Shown here: positions 55,453 through 64,000 of the stretch, in pieces
Layout: every line of letters starts with the position of its first letter
Numbering within the stretch: the first letter of the stretch is position 1
DNA from: Linum tenue
Lineage: Eukaryota; Streptophyta; Magnoliopsida; Malpighiales; Linaceae
DNA length: 64,000 nt
Direction of reading: 5' to 3'
Assembly: GCA_946122785.1 (NCBI GenBank)
Contig: CAMGYJ010000004.1
Location: 13,600,150-13,664,149, forward strand
Made by a program: the position numbers and the translations under genes
Notes under the pieces: model-generated
The model's database searches: none
Seen by the model: the letters and a program-made list of their open reading frames with translations, nothing else
What the model was told of the DNA's origin: nothing

Positions 55453-56951
55453 GAAGACTTTTCTTAATATTCTTCTTATTGATTACGAATGAATCACAAA
55501 GTACATATATATAGGGAATTACTGGAAAATCCTAATAATAAACCTAATACGATTAAAAGAATACTAACCATAATAAGAATTATCATATTAATAAATATAA
55601 TAGTAAATATAGAAACCCTAAAGAAATCGATTTCTAACATCCCTCCCCCTCGAGACCAACCTTGCCCTCAAGGTTGTTCATCATGACCCATTTCTTCACG
55701 CTTCCCGTGCAATCCACACCTTGTCCCCTCCAATTCTTTCTCTTTCTTTTCCTTCCAATCGTGCTCCACCACTCGAACGAATCTTACACAAGCAACTCCG
55801 ACTCCGATTGCTTCTTCCCTACCTATGAGGCTCGTGTCGCAACCATGACCAAATGATCCTCCACCCTCCTTTTCAAACTCCACAAAGTAAGAATAAGAGA
55901 GTAGTTTTTCCTTGAGCCCCTCAGGCCCAACAGCCCAGGCAACCACGGAGCCCGGCCGCTGCATTGCTTGAGCCACCCTACGCGCCTTAGGGTTTGGGAA
56001 CCCAATCCATATTCGGCCATCATCATCGATGTCAATTCATCCACTCGGTGGCTAGGAACCCAATCCAATTTCGACCTCGTCTCCTCTTAGGTCGATGCCG
56101 CTGCGTTGATTTCCCATTCGACGCCATCATTAGTCATCTCCTCCGCGCTCGTCGGTGCCTCAGACCGCATGTCTTCCTCTAGCAGCATGGTTAATGGCGC
56201 AACCTCCACTGTTTGTTCCACTATTGTTGCTAGCAGCTCCGTCGATCCTCTTACCTGCGGCATCGCCATGAACGACTCCATTTTCTCACGACGTGGCTCC
56301 GACGGTGATGGAGACTTACCTCGCTCAACTCGCAAGACAGCGTCGCCTTTGCCTCCCCGTCGAGACCCATGCCGGTCGAAATTTCCACCTCGGCCTCTGC
56401 CATCGGCGTGGGAACTGCGTCATTCGGCCCTGTCTTTGTTCCCGTACGCGTCCGGACTGCTTCAAGGGCGACCGTCAAGCCGCCAACCGCTGCCGTCTTC
56501 TCTGCCCAGCTGGCTTCAAGTGTGGCCTCCAGCTGGTCCAGCAGTTCCTTAACAGTGACTCGTGATGTACTCAACCAGGCTCTAATACCAAATCATAGGA
56601 ACAAAGTTCCTATCGGGTTTTATATTTGGGGATTAGGGTTTATACGAACAGAATTAGGGTTTGAAATTGAGATTTGGGAAAGAAGAAGAGAATGATAGAC
56701 AATAGGCCTAGGCCTTAGAGGGATTGGGAACGAGAATTAGAGGTTAGAGAGATTAGGGTTTGGAAGACTTTTCTTAATATTCATCTTATTGATTACAAAT
56801 GAATCACAAAGTACATATATAGATAGGGAATTACTCGAAAATCCTAATAATAGACCTAACACGATTAAAAGACTACTAACCATAATAAGAATTACCCTTA
56901 TAATAATTATAATAATAAATATAGAAACCCTAAAGAAATCGATTTCTAACA
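55453..56951 (-). mobile_element. Non-autonomous LTR element (LARD/TRIM-like)
   Basis: Minus-strand LTRs both start TGTTAGAAATCGATTT: the 5' LTR runs from 56951 to about 56592, and the 3' LTR from 55639 to 55453, where it is truncated. Next to the 5' LTR lies TGGTATTAGAGCC (56590-56578), a tRNA-Met-type primer site with one change from TGGTATCAGAGC. Before the 3' LTR is GAGGGGGAGGGA, a polypurine tract. The internal region is only about 940 bp and lacks pol. Its minus-strand frame 56574-56251 (RVTVKELLDQLEATLEASWA) is gag-like at best. Confidence 0.8.
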
Positions 56952-57600
56952 CTCCATATCTTATCTTTGATTTCATATTTTGGGTTTGATTGAAGACGTT
57001 GTGGATTTGAGCGGTTTGGCATTGTTAGAGGAATGATATAGGGACCTAATTGGTGGTCGAGGTGAGCATCCCCAATTTGGATGCCCACCTAGGTGGTGCT
57101 AGGCTGTACGTGCGTGACCATCGACCTAGTGTGTAGATAGGTGCAAGCTATTGAAAGGAAATAGAGTATATCCCTAGTTATATCCCTAGCTCGTGAACCT
57201 GATGGTGGTGAGATTGGGTCAGTGGATCAGATTAGGAGGGGGGCAGGTTAGTTGCATGACCATTGAGCTAGATCCTATATTAGTGATTCCTGCACTTTAT
57301 TCCCCATGAATCAGCAATTTATCCTTTTGCATGACATGCCTAGTAGTTAAGGCAAGGGTGATGCCCCAAGTACCTACTTTTTATCTATGTTTTCAGTTGC
57401 CAATTATTTTCAATTGTTTTGCAAACAATCCTAAAACTTAATCGACTAAATAACGATCAAGTGAGAAGTAACATAGGATATTGAAACTTGTCGAATATGA
57501 CCTCGGTCGACCACTATAGTGATAATGTCATCTTAAGTTATACTTGTCTCAAGATAGGATAAATAGTTTTAGCCGTGCAACCAAATTGCCAAAAAAACGA
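56952..57600 (+). mobile_element. Athila-like LTR end remnant
   Basis: 'gcctagtagttaaggcaagggtgatgcccc...aagtacctac' and 'actaaataacgatcaagtgagaagtaac' match in order the end of the LTR at about 13930-14120. The start was cut by the neighbouring element. No coding part. Confidence 0.5.
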
Positions 57601-58287
57601 CATCTTCTTAAACTAGCTTGACTACTTGAAACCAAAATTCACCTCAAAGAGATTAAAAGAAGGAAACAGCTACGATTATCTTTTCTCCTGCTTTTCATGC
57701 CTGGCCTTGTCATATGTCATGGCATCTTTGAGTGCCAAAGTCAGCAACGCTCGAATGATTTCAGAGCTTACATGGAAATACAAATGATTTCAGAGCTTTG
57801 CGTGAAGACTTTCTCGAGCAAATCCAGTGGGAAAACAAACAGAGAGTTAGTGTAGTCTTTACTATTGCCGATGAGAGACAAAGGAACAATGACATCAACT
57901 TTGACTTGAAACTAGCTCTTTGCTCACACACGTGAAATCTAGAGGAACTTGTAAATAGAGAGTGAGTTACTTATACTTAGTGATGGCAATGGGACGTACG
58001 GGTCTCTCAATACCCATACCCTGCCTCATGCTAATACGGGTTGGGGTGGGTAATACCCGCATGGGTACGGGACTGGGTGGGTCGACCCACTCTTACATGC
58101 TATTTGTAAATAATATACGCAAAATTTTACATTTTTACTATAAAGTGAAGGGGAAAACACTTTATGAATGAAAAGTAGTGATAATGGAATGGGTAATTGA
58201 GTATAACTATGATAGACGATTTGATTATTTGTGTTTTATGTTCGGATTGAATTATTTTGTTCGGGCTTATTTTGGTTATTGGGGAAG

Positions 58288-58595
58288 AGGAATTTTACAA
58301 TGCTATATAGCATTGGTGCTATAGGTTTTTGCCTTTATGGTACAACTTGAAATTGTACTTTTAACGTTATGGTACAACTTCAGATTGTACCTATACTTTT
58401 TGTACAAATTCTTTTATGGTACAATTTAAACTTGTACCTTTATGTGATGGTACAACTTCAAGTTGTAAAGTTGTACCATAACATAATGATACAAATTTAT
58501 TTATGGTACAACCTAAACTTATACATTTAATGTTATGGTACAACTTCAAGTTGTACATTAAAGTACCAATGCTATATAGCATAGTAGAAGTGCTC
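58288..58595. mobile_element. Mutator-type MITE in the 5' LTR (308 bp)
   Basis: Flanked by ATTGGGGAA (58279-58287) and ATTGGAGAA (58596-58604), a 9-bp duplication with one change; the other LTR has the empty site. Ends start GAG and share ATGCTATATAGCATTGGT in inverted form. The inside is built from repeated 'atggtacaactt...aagttgtacc' palindromes, so the single strand folds strongly. Confidence 0.85.
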
Positions 58596-58967
58596 ATTGG
58601 AGAATAATTTGGTGATTTATAAGTTGGGGTAGTTAGTAGGTAATTGTGTTTGAGTATTTAAACTATTGTTTTACGTAGGAAAGGTAAGCAAAGATTAAAC
58701 CTAAAAACTAATCTCTATGTCCCTCTTTCCCTGGCCGCCGTGCCTCTTCTCCCTCTCTCCCAAGCTGCCGATCGGCAGCCCCTTTCCCCCTCCCTTCTTC
58801 TTGCTCCAAGCCCCCTAAATCACCCTTCCTCCAATTCTCAAATTCCCGGATCAATCCCTAATTGATCCCAGAGCCCCAATCCCTCGATAGCGCTCAATCC
58901 GGAGCTCTATCATTTGGTATCAGAGCCCCATTCTTGGGTTCGTGAACAAGCGAAGACGACGATCGAG

Positions 58968-59231
58968 ATGGTGTCAACGAAGTCCATGCAAGCAGCAGAG
59001 AAGGCCGCCAAGGCGGCGATGGAACAGGCCGCGGCCACGACGGGGCTGCCGTCCTCCGGTGACGGCGCGCATGGAGTCCCCACTCCGCAGGACGGGGAGC
59101 TGGAAGACGAGACGGAGAAGCTGGAGGCGATCCGAGCTACCTTGGACCGCCTGGTGGCTGCGTTCGAGACGGAGCTCGTGGAGAGGCTGGCCGGGAGGCG
59201 CGAGCGGGAGGAGGAGTCCCGGTGGGTCTAG
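58968..59231 (+). CDS. Gag-like helical ORF of the non-autonomous LTR element
   Basis: Begins MVSTKSMQAAEKAAKAAMEQ and runs about 88 codons to a TAG. An Ala-rich helix is followed by a charged coiled coil (LVAAFETELVERLAGRRERE). In a full copia or gypsy gag a longer core would follow; here stops appear at 59229 and 59286. Possibly a decayed gag N-terminus; function uncertain. Confidence 0.4.
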   Translation: MVSTKSMQAAEKAAKAAMEQAAATTGLPSSGDGAHGVPTPQDGELEDETEKLEAIRATLDRLVAAFETELVERLAGRREREEESRWV

Positions 59232-59730
59232 CGGCGGTTCGATGAGGTCCAGGTGACCTTGGAGGCGCTGCACGCCGCGCAACACTAAAGAGCAGCGGCG
59301 GCGGCGCAGGGGGAAGCGGCCTGAGCGCGGCGAGGGACTCGCAGGCGGGCGGCGGCGCAGAGGGGAGCAGGCCCGTCGCGGCGGGCGGGGCGCCGACAGG
59401 CGGGACGGCGGTGGATGACCTGCCTCTGGCGGCTGTGGTGTTGGAGGCGGGGGCGGTGGCGGCTTCCGCAGGCGAGGGCGACCAGGCCGGGGCTACCGAA
59501 AGTGCGGGCCATGATCAGCTAGGCCGCGGCGGTGGGCCTGGGCTTCTGCCTACGCCAACGGCCCAGGAGTTGGCGGCTCACAAGGGCAAGGCCAAAATGC
59601 CCGTGTATGACGGCGGGGCCCAGCAGACTGTGCGTGGGGAATAATTTGGGCTTATTTTGGTTATTGGGGAATAATTTGGGGATTTATAAGTTGGGGTAGT
59701 TAGTAGGTAATGGTGTTTGGGTATTTAAAC

Positions 59731-59913
59731 CATGGTCCATGAAACCGTACCGGACACCGTACCGAAAAAGTCAGCCGTAGGGTATTTTATGACAAAATCG
59801 TGGTTTAACCATAGTTCAACCGTTCATACCGTTAAATACCGCCTACCGGTTTATCCTCCGATACTGGTATTTTGTGGTTGAACCGCCGGTACGATACGGT
59901 TTCATGGACCATG
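59731..59913. mobile_element. hAT-type MITE in the 3' LTR (183 bp)
   Basis: Inverted ends CATGGTCCATGAAACCGTAC and, reversed, CATGGTCCATGAAACCGTAT. ATTTAAAC is duplicated on both sides (59723-59730, 59914-59921), an 8-bp duplication as made by hAT transposases. The 5' LTR has the single empty site at 58656-58663, which proves insertion after the LTR pair was made. Confidence 0.92.
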
Positions 59914-60489
59914 ATTTAAACTATTATTTTACGTAGGAAAGGTAAGCAAAGATTAAAACTAAAAACTAATCTCTCTCTCTCCCTCTTTCCCTGGCCGCCG
60001 TGCCTCTTCTCCCTCTCTCCAAAGCTGCCGATCGGCAGCCCCTTTCCCCCTCCCTTCTTCTTGCTCCAAGCCCCGTAAATCACCCTTCCTCCAATTCCAA
60101 AATTCCCGGATTAATCCCTAATTGATCCCAGAGCCCCAATCCCTCGATAGCGCTCAATCCGGAGCTCTATCAAACTAATTGAAAGATCAAGTCTAATTAG
60201 TTGAAAAAGCCAAAATACGACAAATATAAATAGATACTATAAGAAATTGCGATAGAATGAGTCAAGAACGCGGCGGGGCGGGATAGACCGGGCCGGAAGT
60301 AGATACCCATGCCCTGCCCCACTCTACTGCATGTCGAGTAATACTCGTCCCATCGCGGGTCAGGTCGGGTAATACCCGACGAGGCGGGTTCAAATTGCCA
60401 ACACTGGAGTTCAGATCATTGTCTGTGTTGAATGAGATCAGCGGCAGTAGCCATTTCCACGAGGGATCCTGAGCTTCCCACAAGTTCCT

Positions 60490-60776
60490 GTCAAGAACCA
60501 GTTGATCCCAATAACTCAAGCTGCTGGGAGAGGTTCAATCGTGGGTCATATACCGTTTACTAATACCCCTTCAAACTCAAGCCATTCAGATAGGCTTAGA
60601 GTTTGGACAGACACAAGTCCGGACACCGTGTGCTTAACAGAAACAGATGGGGTCATCGGGAATCAAACAGAAGACCTTACGGTCACAGAAGGCTCTGATA
60701 CCATGTCAAGAATCAGTTGATTCCAATAACTCGAGTTGTTGGGAGAGGTTCAATCGTGGATCATATACCGTTAGTT
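60490..60776 (-). mobile_element. LTR end and primer-site remnant with duplicated segment
   Basis: A segment of about 72 bp (60490-60563) is repeated at 60704-60776. Between them, 60703-60691 reads TGGTATCAGAGCC on the minus strand, the tRNA-Met primer site, directly after the right-hand copy. This is what the border of a minus-strand LTR element looks like. The rest of the element is missing. Confidence 0.55.
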
Positions 60777-61234
60777 CCTAGCATATATTAATCAAGGCAC
60801 AACCCCTACACAGCTCAATCATCATAACACTCTTTCAAAAATATGCAGACTGGATAGATAGATATGTCCAGCTACAATATGCAGTAGAGCTGTAGAGGAC
60901 GAGGGTAAAATGATTTGGTAGAATTCAGTATTTACCAGGTCAATGGAAGCACCAAAGCATGTTAAAACGAGTCTTCTCTCAATTTTATTACACCGAATTG
61001 CTGCAGTAGTACCCTGCTCATTTTATTCAAATCGAGGGAAAACCAAAACAAAACGTGAGCCAGGCATTTTTCCAGAAAGAAGAGAATTAATAACGGATTA
61101 AGTTACGACCCCTACTGGTTACTGGAAGAGATCTTGATGAAGCAGCATTACTGGTGGAGCTTAAAGATGTGAGATGAACCAGAGAAGGCACCACAGTTGA
61201 CAAGGAAGAAACTCCCATTGTTGCCTGTTTCCCT

Positions 61235-61320
61235 CTATGGCTTGATGATGAAGAGAACAAAGAGAGAAGGCAAACCCATAATCAGGCAAACGATAATGAA
61301 GGTTTGCGGTGGGCCACCTT
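61235..61320 (-). pseudogene. Possible C-terminal exon of an unrecognised membrane protein
   Basis: Minus strand reads GGPPQTFIIVCLIMGLPSLF then VLFIIKP and a stop (61235-61237), a hydrophobic segment like a C-terminal transmembrane anchor. It starts right at the LTR border (61321), so any upstream exons would be beyond the copia element. It could be a real host exon cut off by the insertion, or chance. Confidence 0.3.
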
Positions 61321-61616
61321 TGTTGGGATTTTTAGGGACGAGGGTAAACGTACGATAGCCCGAGACCGGGTGACTAGGATTATGATCGAGTCGTGAACAA
61401 CGTTCACTTTCCGAAAAGAATATTTCCACCCTCAACAAGCCTAGGGTTACAGGAAATTTCTCCCGAGGATAAAACTATCACCACTTTAGGTTTAGGCTCA
61501 AGAACACTAAAGCATACTTAGAAATTTTTGGAAGAAAGAAGAAGAATATGTTTGATGGTGTGTGGCATCATCCACCCCACACATATTTATAGGGGCCGAA
61601 TCCATGCATTGTTTCA

Positions 61617-61746
61617 TGAAAGGTTGCCTTTATCCATACGAAAGGTTGCCTTTATCCATATGAAAGGTTGCCTCTATCCATATGAAAGGTTATCCTTATC
61701 CATATGAAGGGTTGCCTCTATCCATAAGGTTATCCTTATCCATAAA
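61617..61746. repeat. Tandem 22-bp repeat inside the copia LTR
   Basis: Six copies of 'gaaaggttgcctttatccat' variants, the later ones shortened or with 'atcctt'. Confidence 0.9.
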
Positions 61747-62599
61747 ATAATGCAACCGCCACTAGGCCAAAGGGATGTGTCCCTTCACGGAATTAGAATA
61801 TCGGTTCGGTCGGTCTAATACCAAACCGGTTGGTCGGTCCAACCCAAAACCGGTTTGACTTGGTTAGTCCGGTTCAACCAAATTTCCAACATTCCTCCCC
61901 CATTTTAGTGTATTCATAGAATTCACTAAAATCACAACATTCTTCCAACAAAACTTAAGCATAAATGAAAATGTCGTGACGATTGAATTTTCACCTTAGT
62001 ATATTACACTTGACGAATACTCGAATACAAAGGGTGTCGGTAACGATTGAACCCATTGACTCATATGAATATTCGAAGATAATATACACTTAAGTTTTCA
62101 AAACTTCTAAGCGCCTTGACACTATTATCCGCCATGTGTCCAATCCTTCTCATAAGCGCACACGAAACAAAAGTCCAGATTTCTTGAAGCGGCTACACTT
62201 CATGCTTACGTAGGTTGAATCTCTTATTCGTGTACCCGCATAATACACTTTTTCAAAGATTCAATTAAGAAGTTTTGAACTTCATCCTCTTCTCTCATGC
62301 AGGATAACAAGCACATACCTCGGGATGAAAAATTGTGTGCTTCAATTTCTGATAATAAGCTTTCCACATTGAATTCAGCCTCCAACGTTGTATTAGAGGG
62401 GAATTGGGTGTCCCATTACCAGAAATTATATGGACTTTAACCCATCCCTTTCACAGACTTGATCACCAAGTCACTAGTTAACCACTTCGTCAAATTATCA
62501 ACCAAATTATTTTGAGTTTGGTCATACTGTCTAGACACAACACTATGAATGATCAGTTCACAGCTTTTACCGTGCCTTACTCCCATATGACCGTACTTG

Positions 62600-63610
62600 T
62601 CATTTTCTCTTGACTATAGCCTTAGCCAAATTAGCATTACTATCACAAAAGATAGTAATAGGTGAGATTGGCTTAGGCCATAAATATATGTCATAAACCA
62701 AACCTCTCAACAATTATGTCTCTTCTCTAAGAGAAATCAAGGCCACACAAATTTTGATTCCATAGTGAAACTTAGTGATGCAAGTTTGCTTTCTAGAGGC
62801 CCAAATTATGGCACCTCTCCCAAGCAAGAGGACCCATCTCAATGTTGAAGTATCACCTTTAACATAAGAAATCCAACTAACATCAACAAATCCTTCCAAA
62901 ATCAATGGAAAGCCACTATAAGTCAATACAGTGTACCTTTGACATATCCTAGTACACGCCTCATTTTATTTCAAATGATGAGAACTAGAATTCATCATGT
63001 ACAAACTTAATTGTTCTATCGCATATGCGATATCTAGCATCATGCAAGTCATGCGTACATCGAGCCGCCAATTTAACATGAAATACTCCAGTTGTAAAAC
63101 TGATTTCCTGTACTAAATCACATTTGCCTCCCCCATGTCCTACTAGAAATTTCCTGTAACCCATTGGGTTTTTAACTCACGACAATTCTTACTATGGAAT
63201 TTATGCAAGTACCTTCTCATGCAGAAAAATTGAGAGAAGGACTCTTTCTAGTCGTTCCTTGATTCAATATACAGAATCACATTTTCCTCCCCCATGTCCT
63301 ACATGGAGAATTGAAAGAACACTTTTTTTTTTATCAAAGTTCACTTATCTTTGATTGGTTCCAAAGATAAGCATGTCTTATACATACAAATGTACGATGA
63401 CTTCATTACCAGAATCATCATAAATTGTGTACACATTTTGTCACCATGGTTTAAAATAACATAAACCCCTTGACAAGATCACTTATCTTTGATTGGTCCC
63501 AGAGATAAATATGTCATCTATATACAAACACAACGACTCTATTACCAGAATCATCAAACATTGTATATACAATTTTGTCTCCTTGGTTTAAAATAACATA
63601 AACCACAAAA
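62600..63610 (-). pseudogene. Copia RT and RNase H remnants
   Basis: Minus strand from 62926 reads YSGFPLILEGFVDVSWIS and STLRWVLLLGRGAIIWASRK, then QTCITKF, the copia RNase H. Upstream, around 63337-63465, it reads in frame DDSGNEVIVHLYV and onwards to the RT catalytic region. A similar block of about 125 bp recurs at 63477-63604. Stops and frame changes are frequent; the integrase and gag are absent. Confidence 0.75.
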
Positions 63611-64000
63611 TCACACCACCAAACCACTAGACAAATCCAAGTTTATCTAGAACTTCGTAAATGTCGAATAGAGAATTAGACTAATTAACCATTGAGTATG
63701 TGACCTACCCAAAGGCAATTTTCATTCTTCTATTTCTCCATTTTACGAATCATTCTCCTTCTTCCTCATCTTCGAATCATCCCTCTTCCAAGTTACCTTC
63801 CGGATATGGAATACACCATGAGACTAGTACGAAGAACACCCATCTTCTACTGCCATCGATGAAATACCCATCATCGAAAATTCTCATAATTCCATAGACC
63901 GGAACCGGTTTCTTGTAAAGAGCGGTTCGAGCCATCGTACCGGAAAATATTCTTTACGATTGTTGGGATTTTTAGGGACGAGGGTAAACGTACGATAGCC

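Larger units (their letters stand above)
58210..60172 (+). mobile_element. Non-autonomous LTR retroelement inside the hAT-like element
   Basis: 5' LTR 58210-58912 (TGATAG...TATCA) is followed by TTTGGTATCAGAGC, the tRNA-Met primer site (58915-58926). The 3' LTR, about 59645-60172, lacks the first part of the LTR. AACTA flanks both sides (58205-58209, 60173-60177). The GC-rich internal region (about 700 bp) encodes a gag-like helical peptide (58968-59231, ETEKLEAIRATLDRLVAAFE) and then stops; there is no pol. Each LTR carries a different MITE. Confidence 0.85.
57978..60406. mobile_element. hAT-like non-autonomous element split by an LTR element
   Basis: Left end TAGTGATGGCAATGGG at 57978 and right end, reversed, CAGTGTTGGCAATTTG at 60406, the TAGNGATGGCAAT type common in hAT elements. 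Both ends continue with 'gggtaatacccg' palindromes (58048-58065, 60367-60382). Without the inserted LTR element it would be about 0.5 kb. No 8-bp duplication is convincing at the flanks. Confidence 0.65.
61321..64000 (-). mobile_element. Ty1/copia element, decayed, running off the window
   Basis: LTR at 61321-61891 has inverted termini (plus strand TGTTGGGA...TCCAACA). On the minus strand it follows the polypurine tract ATGGGGGAGGAA, so it is the 3' LTR. The same LTR end returns at 63961-64000 (40 of 40 bases identical), marking the 5' LTR. The internal region is only about 2.07 kb and keeps RT/RNase H pieces. A start-like ATG near 63934 (MARTALYKK) follows the 5' LTR. Confidence 0.85.

Noticed and set aside
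58942..59256. Arg-rich 104-codon frame
   Set aside because: Off-frame reading of GC-rich internal sequence of the LTR element.

Overview
The window is nuclear DNA of a flowering plant. Host genes have GT-AG introns and plant-type products, and most of the rest is plant transposable elements (Ty3/gypsy of the Athila and Tat lineages, Ty1/copia, MULE, hAT-like and MITE elements) plus one integrated plant pararetrovirus. I cannot name the species. Background DNA is AT-rich; the Tat element is conspicuously GC-rich.

Layout. 80-1146: last five exons of an alcohol dehydrogenase-like gene (+). 3.5-14.1 kb: nested, decayed Athila/Tat-type Ty3/gypsy LTRs, with a broken gag and an ATHILA ORF1-type region but no recognisable pol. 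15315-16402: a Pack-MULE carrying a dead F-box fragment, with a 9-bp target duplication. 16783-27113: a complete Tat-lineage element (566-bp LTRs with 5 differences, target duplication GAAAC) with gag, protease, RT, RNase H, extra RNase H, integrase, a short tandem-repeat array, and a spliced antisense gene with its own TATA box. About 27.13-34.48 kb: an almost complete soymovirus-like caulimovirid on the minus strand, with movement protein, small ORF, primer-binding site, leader hairpin, virion-associated-like protein, coat protein (one frameshift), polymerase, transactivator/viroplasmin and a 35S-type promoter.

34735-37208: five-exon nuclear gene for cytochrome c oxidase subunit 6b. 37.9-39.0 kb: possible hAT-derived sequence. 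About 39.79-41.69 kb: an element with long inverted ends and a frameshifted plant-transposon ORF. 43448-46797: a 3.35-kb MULE with very long inverted arms and a 9-bp target duplication. 47079-50219: ten-exon seryl-tRNA synthetase gene, probably organellar. 50.5-51.7 kb: a diverged direct repeat. 52.4-57.6 kb: copia 3' half, degraded Ty3/gypsy gag, a non-autonomous LTR element and an Athila-like LTR end. About 57.98-60.41 kb: a hAT-like element split by an LTR element (target duplication AACTA), which itself holds two different MITEs. 61321 to the window end: a decayed copia element on the minus strand, flanked by LTRs.

The host genes (ADH, COX6B, SerRS) are unrelated housekeeping or metabolic genes separated by element insertions. 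Two of them have large insertions a few hundred bases upstream of the start codon: the pararetrovirus before COX6B and the MULE before SerRS. The most interesting parts are the near-intact pararetrovirus, whose leader hairpin is split between its two ends, and the spliced antisense gene inside the young Tat element.
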